Origin: Bacteroidota bacterium
GTDB lineage: Bacteria > Bacteroidota > Bacteroidia > Cytophagales > Cyclobacteriaceae
NCBI GenBank assembly: GCA_023417065.1
Contig: JAEZGH010000146.1
Location: forward strand, 1-40,476
Direction: 5' to 3'
DNA: 40,476 nucleotides
Under the pieces are notes generated by a model. That model did not search any database, was not told where the DNA came from, and worked only from the letters and a program-made list of their open reading frames with translations. Both the position numbers and the translations under genes were made by a program. Of the stretch, positions 27,962 to 36,636 are shown piece by piece (within the stretch, counting starts at the first letter, position 1; every line of letters begins with the position of its first letter).

Positions 27962-28363
27962 ATGGCCTACAGTACCAAACTTGCAAACCGGGTGAGAGCC
28001 TACCTCGCCGGCGTATCCACAATTACGGTCGAAGAAAAAGAGATGTTCAGCGGACTCGCCTTCCTGGTGAATGACAAGATGTGTGTGAACGTTAGCGGTG
28101 ACGACCTCATGTGCCGGTTTGATCCCGCGTTATACGCCGATGTTGCTGAAAGGCCGGGCTACCAGCCTATGATTATGAGAGGCCGCCAACTCAAAGGCTA
28201 CTGCTATGTGAGTGAGGAAGGTTATAAATCGAAAAAAGATTTTGAATACTGGATTAAGATATGCCTTGACTTCAACACGAAGGCAAAGTCATCGAAGAAG
28301 AAAAAACCGGTGGCAAAACGCAAACGTTCCACAGTCCAGAAAGGCGATACATTTCTCCGATAA
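27962..28363 (+). CDS. TfoX N-terminal domain protein
   Basis: A 133-residue protein whose first 100 residues match the TfoX/Sxy N-terminal domain (KEMFSGLAFLVNDKMCVNVSGDDLMCRF, then MRGRQLKGYCYV). Sxy/TfoX regulates competence genes in gammaproteobacteria, but single-domain copies in other phyla have no proven role. The C-terminal 30 residues are lysine-rich (SKKKKPVAKRKRS) and may bind nucleic acid. It ends 2 bp before the stop of the convergent DinB-like gene. Confidence 0.88.
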   Translation: MAYSTKLANRVRAYLAGVSTITVEEKEMFSGLAFLVNDKMCVNVSGDDLMCRFDPALYADVAERPGYQPMIMRGRQLKGYCYVSEEGYKSKKDFEYWIKICLDFNTKAKSSKKKKPVAKRKRSTVQKGDTFLR

Positions 28364-28365
28364 AG

Positions 28366-28815
28366 TCAGTACTTCCATTTATACGCAATGTATTCTGTAA
28401 GCAGAGGCTCCAGTCCGGCGGCGCGAAACTCAGTAGCCACCTGTCCGCGATGATATGTGGAATGGTTGATGATCTGAAAAAGGATATCCTGAACAGTATT
28501 GCTAAACGCTTTTCCCGAGCCGAGCCGATAATGCACCATGTGATCAAGATCCAGCGTTTCAAGAATGTGCACTGAAGTGTTGAAGTTCTTCAAATCAATG
28601 TCGGCGAGCGCTTCAATGGCATGCTCATCCCACGGTTTGAATGTATGCAGCTCAGGCAGCATTTTCTGGTTCCAGTTGCCATGAGCGCTCACCATATGAC
28701 TCAACAGGCGCACCGTTTTAGGAGTAATAGTAGTACGGTTTTGAAGCGCCAATGAGATGACTTTTCCATTCGTATGATGGGTGTACTCCAAAAGCTGCCG
28801 AAGAAATGATTTCAT
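28366..28815 (-). CDS. DinB/YfiT-like putative metal-dependent protein
   Basis: A 149-residue four-helix-bundle protein of the DinB family. The metal site can be placed: a His in the first helical pair (SHMVSAHGNWN) and the HxxxH pair late in the chain (NHSTYHRGQVATEFRAAGL), which is the most conserved family motif. Relatives include bacillithiol- and mycothiol-dependent transferases, but most Bacteroidota members are uncharacterised. The substrate is unknown. It is convergent with the TfoX-N gene with only 2 bp between stops, so the two transcripts must overlap. Confidence 0.9.
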   Translation of the reverse strand: MKSFLRQLLEYTHHTNGKVISLALQNRTTITPKTVRLLSHMVSAHGNWNQKMLPELHTFKPWDEHAIEALADIDLKNFNTSVHILETLDLDHMVHYRLGSGKAFSNTVQDILFQIINHSTYHRGQVATEFRAAGLEPLLTEYIAYKWKY

Positions 28816-29089
28816 TCTGTTTGTGATTCGTGTCTGTGTCCCTACGCTTTTACCATTTGAAATTCTTGAATTTATCGTAAAACAACACGCATAAGTTACA
28901 TCGATATGGGTTTAAAGCGCAGAATCGGGGGTCGGATGTAAGAACCGGAAAAATCAGGGTGCCGTACGTGGGATAATTTTCCCATTTTAAAAAATTATTA
29001 ACCCTGGCGGAATCCGCCTTCGCAGATCAACGTGATCGCCGAGGGCTGTTGACGGTCTATGGATATCGTGGGGCAATGCTATAGTTGTA

Positions 29090-30784
29090 ATGAGGCTTTC
29101 TTTCAGACTACAGGTACTTGGAGGATTCTTGACGGTTTTACTCGCACTTGGTGGACTAATGTACCTTGCGATCAAGAGTAATACGTCGTATCAGAATTTT
29201 ACCCGCCAGATCATCCAATTCAACCAGGCGCTTTATCACCTCGAACAGGTGCGCGCATGGAGTATGGAAATGGAAACCACCCAGCGCGGCTTTATCATCA
29301 CCTACGACAGCGCATTCCTCGAACCGTATATCAAATCCGCCGCTATGCTGGAGGACAACGTGCAGAACCTCGGCATGGTGACGGCCTCATTCCTCGATGA
29401 GGATCAGATTCCCGCACTGCAGCGACTCTCCCGCCGGAAAAAGGACTCAACACAGCGAATCCTTATGGCCCGGCATCACAGCTTCGATTCAGCAAGAAAA
29501 GTAATCGGTTCCTATGCCGGCAAACAAATCACGGATTCGATACGCGTTTTAACCGATAATGCCGAAAGCAAAATAACAACTGCACTAAGAGACATGCGGC
29601 GAAAGCGTGACGCCGAAATGGGGAACGCCCAATTGCAGGTGGGGATAACCATCGTTACAACTACTATTGTACTTATCGTTCTTTTTGGTCTCATCGACTA
29701 CAACCAGCAAAAGCGGCTCAAGGCCGAAGAGAAGCTTGCCCTCACCCTTAAGGAAAAGCAAAGCCTTTATCAACAGGCACCCTGCGGCTACTTCACCATC
29801 GGCGACAACGGACTGTTCCTCAGGGCCAATGATACTTTCCTGAGTTTCATCCGGTATTCCCGAGACGCTTTGCTGCAAATGGATATGTTTGAGGTTCTCG
29901 CGCCCGATTCCGCAGAAACAATCAGAGCTTCGCTGGAAAAATACGAAGGGAAAGAACCCCTCACCGTCGATCTGGATCTGATCACCTCCGATGGTCAGCC
30001 TCTTCCTGTCACAGGATCTCTCAGGAAGATAGATCCGCAATCATCCGAGATCCGGTTCACAGTTATTGACTGCAGTGAAAAACGAAAAGCCGAAAACAGG
30101 ATCCGTGAACTGAATACAGAACTGGAAGAATTTTCATACTGTGTTTCCCACGACTTGCGCAGCCCCCTGCGGGTCATCAGCGGATACACGCTCATGCTGA
30201 AGGAAGACCACAAAGAACTCCTGAACGAAGACTCCTCCGGCATCATCGACGTCATTGTGAGAAATACGCAGAAGATGGGGCAGCTGATTGACGACCTCCT
30301 CGCATTTGCAAAGCTCACGCGGTCGGAGGTAAAAAAGCAACCTGTGTCCTTCGAGGAAATGATATCGGCCGCTTACGCTGAAGTAACCGAATCAATGCCG
30401 GGACGAAAAGCCGAACTCAGAATAGACAACATTCTCCCGGCGCAGTCCGACATACTACTGATGAAACAAGTATGGCTGAATTTGCTTTCAAATGCTGTAA
30501 AATATTCGTCGCATAATGACCATCCCGTTATCGAGGTAGGCTCTTATACCGACAATCAGTCGGTGTGCTATTTTGTCCGCGACAACGGTGTTGGCTTCGA
30601 CATGACGTATGCCAGTCAACTCTTCAAAGTATTCCAGCGACTGCATCGCGACGACGAGTTTCCCGGAACCGGCGTAGGACTTGCGCTGGTCAGAAAAATT
30701 ATCACGCGACAGGGAGGACAGGTATGGGCTGAGTCAACCCCTGGAAGCGGCGCCACCTTTTACTTCTCACTACCTAACTACTAA
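29090..30784 (+). CDS. CHASE3-PAS sensor histidine kinase
   Basis: A 564-residue inner-membrane kinase. TM1 is at about 9-29 and TM2 at about 182-202; between them lies a CHASE3-type periplasmic helical domain with the marker METTQRGFIITYDSAFLEPY (about 60-80). A PAS domain covers about 225-335 (QQAPCGYFTIGDNG). HisKA has His354 (CVSHDLRSPLRVISGY), and the HATPase has the N box (WLNLLSNAVKYS), DNGVGF and GTGVGLALV. The HisKA/HATPase type resembles the phytochrome-like kinases that pair with Rcp1-type receivers, and just such a receiver starts one base after its stop. It opens a four-gene operon. The CHASE3 signal is unknown. Confidence 0.93.
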   Translation: MRLSFRLQVLGGFLTVLLALGGLMYLAIKSNTSYQNFTRQIIQFNQALYHLEQVRAWSMEMETTQRGFIITYDSAFLEPYIKSAAMLEDNVQNLGMVTASFLDEDQIPALQRLSRRKKDSTQRILMARHHSFDSARKVIGSYAGKQITDSIRVLTDNAESKITTALRDMRRKRDAEMGNAQLQVGITIVTTTIVLIVLFGLIDYNQQKRLKAEEKLALTLKEKQSLYQQAPCGYFTIGDNGLFLRANDTFLSFIRYSRDALLQMDMFEVLAPDSAETIRASLEKYEGKEPLTVDLDLITSDGQPLPVTGSLRKIDPQSSEIRFTVIDCSEKRKAENRIRELNTELEEFSYCVSHDLRSPLRVISGYTLMLKEDHKELLNEDSSGIIDVIVRNTQKMGQLIDDLLAFAKLTRSEVKKQPVSFEEMISAAYAEVTESMPGRKAELRIDNILPAQSDILLMKQVWLNLLSNAVKYSSHNDHPVIEVGSYTDNQSVCYFVRDNGVGFDMTYASQLFKVFQRLHRDDEFPGTGVGLALVRKIITRQGGQVWAESTPGSGATFYFSLPNY

Positions 30785-30785
30785 A

Positions 30786-31196
30786 ATGGACTTGCTGTTA
30801 ATCGATGACAATGAATTTGAAGCGAAGCTCACCATTCGCGCCCTCAGCAGAAATAACCCTTCGCAGAAGATCCACTATATGAAAGACAGTGAGGAAGCCT
30901 TAAAGATGCTCACCTCGCCGATGAATGAAACATTCCCCAAGGTGATCCTGCTCGATCTGAAAATGCCACGGCTGAACGGACTCGAGATGCTTAAATTGTT
31001 GAAGTCAGACGAACGTTGTCGTGTTATTCCGGTGGTGATGCTAACCTCATCGAAGGAGCAATCCGATATCCATGAGTCGTACCACTCCGGCGTCAATGCA
31101 TATGTAGTAAAGCCTGTCGACAGTGAAGAGTTCACCAACACAGTTTCTGAAGTCGGGCTTTTCTGGCTCACATTAAACAACCCGGTATCGCTATGA
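30786..31196 (+). CDS. Rcp1-type single-domain response regulator
   Basis: The ATG at 30786, one base after the kinase stop, gives 136 residues. An upstream start within the kinase gene is possible but unlikely. Residues seen: Asp7/Asp8 (LLIDDNE), phospho-acceptor Asp57 (ILLDLKMPRLNG), Thr87 (VVMLTSSKEQSDI) and Lys109 (VVKPVD). SYHSGVNAYVVKPVDSEEF is typical of Rcp1-like receivers that shuttle phosphate from phytochrome-class kinases. It has no output domain and may pass phosphate within the operon. Its TGA overlaps the next ATG (ATGA at 31193), indicating translational coupling. Confidence 0.92.
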   Translation: MDLLLIDDNEFEAKLTIRALSRNNPSQKIHYMKDSEEALKMLTSPMNETFPKVILLDLKMPRLNGLEMLKLLKSDERCRVIPVVMLTSSKEQSDIHESYHSGVNAYVVKPVDSEEFTNTVSEVGLFWLTLNNPVSL

Positions 31197-32359
31197 AAGA
31201 AGACGAACTTCGTATACTCATTCTTGAAGACATCCCCGAAGAGGCGCATCTCATCGAGCGAACCATTTCACGCGATAAGATTGCCTTTACGTCACGCCGC
31301 GCCGACTCGAGGGAATCGTTCGAACAAGGCCTCGAACAATTTGATCCGCACATCGTATTGTCCGACCACGCATTACCGCGCTTCAATTCCATCGAAGCAC
31401 TGAAGATCGTCCGGGAAAAGAAACCGGCTACTCCCTTTATCCTCGTAACGGGTACGGTATCCGAAGAGTTTGCCGTGAACTGCATCAAACAGGGCGCCGA
31501 CGATTATCTGCTGAAGTCCAACCTCACCAGACTTCCCTCAGCTATCAAATCGGCGATCAACCACCGCCATATGGCGATGATGAAGCTGCGCGCTGAACAG
31601 GAAATCATCAAGCAGAACGAACAACTCCGCGCGTCGAATGATGAACTGAAGAAAAGCAATGCAGAACTCGACAACCTGGTGTACAGCGTGTCGCACAACC
31701 TCCGTGGACCCCTGTCGACGATACAGGGACTGGTCTATCTGCTCAAACTCGAGAAATCCGACCTGGGTGTCATTCCCGACATGATCCTTTCCAGCGCAGC
31801 GCGACTCGACACAACCATCAAGGAAATTATCAATTACTCGCGAAACACACGCGTCGAACTCCTCTCCGAGCCTATCAACCTCCGGGAGATGATCGACAGT
31901 GTGCTGAAAGAACTGGAATATGATCAGCTTGAACTCAATATCAGGCTTGACATCGACCTCGAAGAAGAATTTGTGTGGTCCGACAGGTTTCGGCTTCGCA
32001 TTATACTCAACAACATCCTTTCGAACAGCCTGAAGTATGCAGACCGGTCTAAGGAAACCACGGTGCTCAGAATCACGAGCCGCCGCGACAATGAATGCCT
32101 GATAGTCGAAGTCCAGGACAACGGTATCGGTATTAGTCCGGAGGTGCTGCCCTTCGTTTACAACATGTTTTACCGGGGTACTGAAAAAAGCGACGGCGCG
32201 GGCCTTGGACTATACATCGTCCGGGAAGCGGTTGAACGACTTGGCGGAAAGATGGCGCTGAAATCCGAAGTACATCAGGGCACAAATGTTAAACTACTCC
32301 TGCCGATAGTCCTCAATGCAGAAACGAAAAATCTGAACATACACCAGGCCTATGGTTGA
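31193..32359 (+). CDS. REC-histidine kinase (receiver-first hybrid)
   Basis: A 388-residue soluble protein. Residues 6-125 form a receiver (LILEDIPEEA, Asp58 in LSDHALP, Lys108 in LLKSN). A short coiled linker (about 128-160) leads to HisKA with His168 (YSVSHNLRGPLSTIQG) and a HATPase (ILNNILSNSLKYA, DNGIGI, GAGLGLYIV). The HNLRGPL form differs from the common HEFRTPL and is seen in this class of kinases. An N-terminal receiver suggests that phosphorylation by an upstream kinase tunes its activity. It overlaps the receiver gene upstream by 4 bp and the kinase gene downstream by 8 bp. Confidence 0.92.
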   Translation: MKEDELRILILEDIPEEAHLIERTISRDKIAFTSRRADSRESFEQGLEQFDPHIVLSDHALPRFNSIEALKIVREKKPATPFILVTGTVSEEFAVNCIKQGADDYLLKSNLTRLPSAIKSAINHRHMAMMKLRAEQEIIKQNEQLRASNDELKKSNAELDNLVYSVSHNLRGPLSTIQGLVYLLKLEKSDLGVIPDMILSSAARLDTTIKEIINYSRNTRVELLSEPINLREMIDSVLKELEYDQLELNIRLDIDLEEEFVWSDRFRLRIILNNILSNSLKYADRSKETTVLRITSRRDNECLIVEVQDNGIGISPEVLPFVYNMFYRGTEKSDGAGLGLYIVREAVERLGGKMALKSEVHQGTNVKLLLPIVLNAETKNLNIHQAYG

Positions 32360-33851
32360 TGCAAAAGTCATTCTGGAACACCTGACGGACGCGATTGTTA
32401 TCACGGATACTGCTGGCAAAATTCATTACTTCAACGCCCCCGCCGCGCAGCATTCCATCGACGAGCAAAACCCGATGAGAGCCGGAATGTCGGTGCAGGA
32501 CCTTTGCTCAGAAGAAAACAAGACGAAGCTGGAATACGCCATGGAATATGTCGTTGAGACGGGGCAATCCAGGGTGATACAACTCATCCGGAAGTCAGAC
32601 AGAAACATGGTAAGTTATCTGGAAGTTCAGATAGACCCCATTCTCAATTCACACGGAGCACTGTCCTGGCTTTGCGTTGCCGCGCGTGATATCACGCAAC
32701 AAAAAGCCTGGGAGCACAAGGCGGCGGAACTTACGCGCGCTTTGGACGAACTTACGGAAGAGGCCAATGCCGTCATCTTCAGCGTCGACGCACGATTCTA
32801 CATAACCGCCTGGAATGGCATCTGCGCGGAACTGACAGGGCACGAACAGCATCAGATCCTCGCCAGGCCCGTTCACTACTTCTTCAATGAGGACGACGTA
32901 CGCCGCCATGAGCAAACCTTCAACAAAGTTTTGTCCGGTCACAAGGCCGCCAATATTGAGCTCAAGGCGCGCGTGATCTCCGGCGGGGAAAAGATCTTTC
33001 TGGTCAACGCAACGCCCAGGCGCAATTCACGCGGACAGGTAATAGGCATTCTCTTCGTTGGGCAGGATATTACCGAATTATCCGATTATCGCTCCAAACT
33101 CGAACTCAAAGTCCAGGAGCGAACACATCAGCTCAAAGCTGCGCTGGCCAAGGAACGTGAACTTCTCGCAATAAAGAACAAGTTTGTATCTATTGCCTCA
33201 CATGAATTCAAGACGCCCCTTCGCGCAATAGGTGCGCACGTCACCTCCTTGCGGGAAAACACAAACCTCACTTCACAGGATAAAAAACATCTTAGCCAGA
33301 TCGTTCACCACGTCTCACGCATGAATGAACTGCTGGAAGACATCCTGACGCTGGAAGTGTCGCGACTGCCTGAGATTAAACAGAACCTAAAGCATCTGGA
33401 CCTGATCCCGCTGCTGAATTCTATCATTGATGAAGTATCAACCGCTACGGGTAACACCCATCGCATTCAAAAGAACTTTGATGCAGATGTGGCCTTGATC
33501 GAGAGCGATGAAAAACTGCTCAGAAATATCTTTCTGAACCTCCTGACAAATGCAATCAAGTTCTCCCCCAATGCAACACATGTAGCTGTTCATTTGGCAA
33601 AACACGACGGCGACGTCACCGTGTCTATTGAAGATAAAGGGATTGGCATTCCGCCGGCGGATCAGGAGCGCATCTTCGACCCGTTTACGCGGGCATCAAA
33701 CACCTATGCTATCCCCGGTACGGGGCTCGGACTATCCATCGTAAAACGCGCATCCGACGTACTCGGCGCCCAGCTGAATCTGCTGAGCGATCCGGGAAAG
33801 GGAACAAAAGTCTTTATCCGATTTCCGGGTCACGACACGGCTACAGACTGA
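32352..33851 (+). CDS. PAS-PAS histidine kinase
   Basis: A 499-residue cytosolic kinase with two PAS/PAC units at about 5-120 (HLTDAIVITDTAGKIHYFN) and 130-245 (EEANAVIFSVDARFYITAWNG), a short coiled segment, HisKA with His284 (ASHEFKTPLRAIGAHV), and a HATPase (NIFLNLLTNAIKFSP, DKGIGI, GTGLGLSIVKRA). The catalytic half closely resembles that of the 1420-residue kinase upstream (FVSIASHEF, TNAIKFSP, GTGLGLSIVK), so they are paralogues. It is the last gene of the four-gene signalling operon and overlaps the previous gene by 8 bp. No DNA-binding output protein is encoded in the operon, so its final target lies elsewhere. Confidence 0.93.
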   Translation: MVDAKVILEHLTDAIVITDTAGKIHYFNAPAAQHSIDEQNPMRAGMSVQDLCSEENKTKLEYAMEYVVETGQSRVIQLIRKSDRNMVSYLEVQIDPILNSHGALSWLCVAARDITQQKAWEHKAAELTRALDELTEEANAVIFSVDARFYITAWNGICAELTGHEQHQILARPVHYFFNEDDVRRHEQTFNKVLSGHKAANIELKARVISGGEKIFLVNATPRRNSRGQVIGILFVGQDITELSDYRSKLELKVQERTHQLKAALAKERELLAIKNKFVSIASHEFKTPLRAIGAHVTSLRENTNLTSQDKKHLSQIVHHVSRMNELLEDILTLEVSRLPEIKQNLKHLDLIPLLNSIIDEVSTATGNTHRIQKNFDADVALIESDEKLLRNIFLNLLTNAIKFSPNATHVAVHLAKHDGDVTVSIEDKGIGIPPADQERIFDPFTRASNTYAIPGTGLGLSIVKRASDVLGAQLNLLSDPGKGTKVFIRFPGHDTATD

Positions 33852-33870
33852 GCCTCGTGAAGCGCTACGC

Positions 33871-34584
33871 CTACTCTATTCTTCCTCCTATTCTGATACC
33901 CATGCCCAGGCCCATCTGAAAAGGCCGGTGATTCCACGACGAGGATTGGCCATCTGAGACGCGAAGCGATGTACCTCCCTGAAACGTGAAGAACATGTGC
34001 CGGTCAGCGAAATTGAGGCGGCCTACGACTCCGGGTTCAAGGAACACCGCTGTCCTGTTGTCAGCAACAGCAACACTGTTCGAAAGATCCGAAAACTGAT
34101 TCATGTTCACGAATGATACGCGTGACACAAAGGACACGTTCATCATTTTTTTGTTCAATCCGATAGCGGGCTGAATAAAATAACGCTCAAACGTTCCCTT
34201 GGCACGAATTTCTTCAGTAGTACCAAAGATGGTGAACTTATCATAACCGGATCCCTCTCCCTTGCCGTAGCCTGCAAAGATTTCAAAGCATGTCTTCCCT
34301 GAATTCTTGAAGTATCCGATTCCGCCTTCGAATAGTTTGTGGTAGTGATATTGATCCACGTTATCAATGTCAGTGCGATTCGCATAAGAGAAGTTGCCCA
34401 TAACGCCTATGTTATTCGTAATCGACAGCGCGCCCTGCGCGTCAAAGCCGTTACCAAGCTGAACAGTCCCCTGAAACTCGCCTCCGCTTACAAACATCGG
34501 GCTATTGCGAAGGTTGGGTACATACACAGGAGCACAACTGGCCAATAACAGCACCAGTGACAGGATTATAATGTTTTCCTTCAT
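33871..34584 (-). CDS. Lipoprotein with beta-barrel-like sequence, unknown function
   Basis: A 237-residue exported protein with lipoprotein signal MKENIIILSLVLLLASC (Cys17). The mature chain alternates short aromatic/glycine-rich strands with polar turns (GALSITNNIGVMGNFSY, FEIFAGYGKGEG, FTFQGGTSLRVS, FQMGLGMGIRIGGRIE), a pattern expected of a small outer-membrane beta-barrel. I recognise no named family. It is convergent with the kinase operon, 19 bp from its stop, and stands alone upstream of a long non-coding stretch. Comparable small barrel lipoproteins are common in Bacteroidota and mostly uncharacterised. Confidence 0.75.
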   Translation of the reverse strand: MKENIIILSLVLLLASCAPVYVPNLRNSPMFVSGGEFQGTVQLGNGFDAQGALSITNNIGVMGNFSYANRTDIDNVDQYHYHKLFEGGIGYFKNSGKTCFEIFAGYGKGEGSGYDKFTIFGTTEEIRAKGTFERYFIQPAIGLNKKMMNVSFVSRVSFVNMNQFSDLSNSVAVADNRTAVFLEPGVVGRLNFADRHMFFTFQGGTSLRVSDGQSSSWNHRPFQMGLGMGIRIGGRIE

Positions 34585-35474
34585 GGTGGTAAATGTTGCC
34601 TATACCGAATATACGGCTGCATGCTGAACGGTATGGCGAATAAAACGGGTAGAAGGTACACGGATGGGGATTTTGCTTCCTGATTGATTCATTGACAGTG
34701 TTCCTGTTAACCGTTGGGCCACCTGCAAGAGGGAGGAACTCCTGACAATACCTCCGTCGTCTTTCAGCATGGCTCCTCTGGTGGCGAGTTTGTGTCATTG
34801 ATAACGGTAGTTTGCATTAGAGCGCGAAGAAGGTGCAGAGCCCAAACTAAAAACCGGCAGCTGGCAACGAAAGCCTTCCCCGAAGTAGTAAACGTTACAG
34901 TTATACAACATCACCCTTGAACCCTGAACCGTGAAATTTGATCTCCTTCCTACGAATCAACGCCCATATACGACCTGCCCAATCAGAAATCTGAAACCAG
35001 AAATCAGATACAATACGACGCCCGGTCGTAGTTGTTGTTCGTGCGAAAAATCGTGCAGTTCGTCTATAAGTTGGTGTTAAATACGAAACACAACGTCACA
35101 AAATATTGCGAAAGGAGTTATCTTAAATGAAAACTTCCGGATCGCGGAGAAAACGTTGTGCACACCACTGAAACAACGCATGCCTGATTATTCGCGAAAG
35201 GTACGTGGACTCCTCAATGATCTCGGGTTGCGAACCAGTCGATAGCCGATCAGGCAGCAAACCGTCCTATAACGGTATCGCTATTGACAGGCTGTCTTGC
35301 AAAGACGCCCGTATCCGCTACGGTAATTTTCGAAAGAAATTTCTTATTCATTGATTACGCAACACCAGAATCTACGACTACTCATCATGCGGACGCGAAA
35401 GCAAATTGTATTTCGATAGCTGGTGTGAGACTATGTCATGATAAGAACGGCAACACAACGAGACCCATACACCT
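34585..35474. other. Long intergenic region with short low-complexity repeats
   Basis: About 890 bp without a convincing gene. It holds TTGAACCCTGAACC at about 34917-34930, the reverse complement of a tract after susD (about 5723-5736). It also holds ACCGGCAGCTGGCAAC near 34853-34868 and two copies of CAGAAATC with spacer CTGAAAC near 34984-35008. A 12-bp perfect palindrome AAGAAATTTCTT lies at 35334-35345, and ACCGT/ACGGT arms around 35261-35276 could form a small hairpin. A tiny frame at 35128 (13 codons, AAAGGAG upstream) is too short to judge. The promoter of the downstream LytTR gene should be here, but no perfect TAnnTTTG was found. Confidence 0.5.
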
Positions 35475-36305
35475 ATGCAATACGTTGTAGAGACACTCAA
35501 ACCTGGTTACAGAGGTGAAGAGGCCAGAGTCCTTAATGAGTCGCTCGTGCGACTGATTATGGAGAGCTCAGCAATCCTCAACCACAAGCAGCCTGCGATC
35601 ACACTGGATGTGAACCAGGTGAGATCACTCATAAACCGGGATTCAGAATATTATGGTCCGATAACAGAATTGCTCGTCTTACTATTTCAACGAAAGCAAC
35701 GGCTGCCTGAAACCGGCGAACTTGATGAAGAAACTTCAGAGCGACTGAATGCATGTGTAAGCAAGCTGAAGACGCCGGATTGGCAAAACAGGTTCCGGTC
35801 CGCGGAACCAGCATCGCGGGTACTCTCCATGAAAGAGTTTCGTATGGCCGACCTGAGGGATCTTAATGTTCGCCTAACGCCCGCACTGCGTGTGGTACGG
35901 GATCGGCGCGAAACACCTGAAGGGAATGAATCGCCCGGACCGTCACCCGGGAACAACGAAAATCAGTCGCCACAACTGCTTCGGCTATCGGTAAAAGCCG
36001 GTGAATACACATATGCCAAAGCAGAAGATATTGTCATGGTAGAGAGCAGTGATCACTTTACCATCGTCCACGTCGCTCAACGTATGGGCAAAGTAAAAAC
36101 ATCGCTGAGGAACAGTTGTCTGAAAAAGGTTCTCATGGATCTGCCCGGAAATATTTTTCAACGGGTAAACCGCTTTTGTGCCGTGAATGTGAACCGGTTG
36201 TCCGGAGGAAGTTATCATCAGCAATGTTTTGAATTCGATCACTGCATCATTGTGAAACCTAAACATCCGCTTTCACATGCAGTTTTCAACGCCATAGGAA
36301 AGTAG
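35475..36305 (+). CDS. Peptidoglycan-binding-like domain fused to a LytTR DNA-binding domain
   Basis: A 276-residue protein with no signal peptide or membrane segment. Residues about 6-95 fit the PG_binding_1 fold: LKPGYRGEEARVLNESL at the start, YGPITELLVLLFQRKQRLPE and TGELDEETSERLN at the end, which is the family's usual order. A disordered linker (about 145-165) follows. The LytTR domain spans about 170-275 (AKAEDIVMVESSDHFTIVH, LKKVLMDLPGNIFQRVNRFCAVNV). LytTR factors such as AgrA, ComE and PlnC control virulence or bacteriocin genes elsewhere, but usually carry a receiver domain. Here a wall-binding-type module replaces it. The gene lies 331 bp upstream of the peptide-protease polyprotein, and three phased boxes directly follow its stop, so I infer that it controls that gene. 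Confidence 0.82.
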   Translation: MQYVVETLKPGYRGEEARVLNESLVRLIMESSAILNHKQPAITLDVNQVRSLINRDSEYYGPITELLVLLFQRKQRLPETGELDEETSERLNACVSKLKTPDWQNRFRSAEPASRVLSMKEFRMADLRDLNVRLTPALRVVRDRRETPEGNESPGPSPGNNENQSPQLLRLSVKAGEYTYAKAEDIVMVESSDHFTIVHVAQRMGKVKTSLRNSCLKKVLMDLPGNIFQRVNRFCAVNVNRLSGGSYHQQCFEFDHCIIVKPKHPLSHAVFNAIGK

Positions 36306-36309
36306 CCGA

Positions 36310-36361
36310 TACGTTGACGCAGAATTCGAAAGCGTTCACGTCTGCAAAAAGGCCGTTCACG
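36310..36361 (+). promoter_or_regulatory. Three 21-bp-phased direct repeats, predicted LytTR operator
   Basis: Three boxes, TACGTTGACG (36310-36319), AGCGTTCACG (36331-36340) and GCCGTTCACG (36352-36361), share nnCGTTSACG and are spaced exactly 21 bp start to start, i.e. two helical turns. Known LytTR sites are direct repeats of about 9 bp with a GTT core and 12-13 bp between them, so spacing and core agree. The array begins 4 bp after the LytTR gene stop and lies upstream of the polyprotein gene. Confidence 0.72.
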
Positions 36362-36364
36362 TTG

Positions 36365-36401
36365 TTTGTGTTTCTTATACAATTCCGGCGGTCTACTTTT
36401 G
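36365..36401 (+). promoter_or_regulatory. Predicted Bacteroidota promoter for the polyprotein gene
   Basis: TACTTTTG at 36394-36401 is a perfect match to the Bacteroidota -7 element TAnnTTTG. A TTTG at 36365-36368 is a possible -33 element, but the 25-bp gap is wider than usual, which would fit dependence on an activator. Transcription would start near 36406, placing the last operator box about 50 bp upstream. The leader would be about 230 nt, AT-rich near the start codon, with no obvious riboswitch. Confidence 0.5.
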
Positions 36402-36636
36402 CCGTCACGTTAAAAAAAAGAGTACGCCGGGGGGCCACTGCACACCGACGGAATAAGATACGTTTTGGTTGATCTCGCAGTGGAATATCATTCGAAAAAA
36501 AGTTGTCCGGACGAACAAGATTTGCACGATTAATACCTCGCCGAACCTGTCAAGCCGAACGGATTTCATTCAGCTAACCTGAATCATTCAGTCAACTTTA
36601 TATATGCGTTAATTATTTATTTAAACAAACTCTGTT

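Noticed and set aside
35128..35245. Tiny frames of 13 codons (35128) and 21 codons (35180) upstream of the LytTR gene, one with an AAAGGAG in front
   Set aside because: Too short to judge by composition, and Shine-Dalgarno sequences carry little weight in Bacteroidota. A leader peptide cannot be excluded but is not supported.
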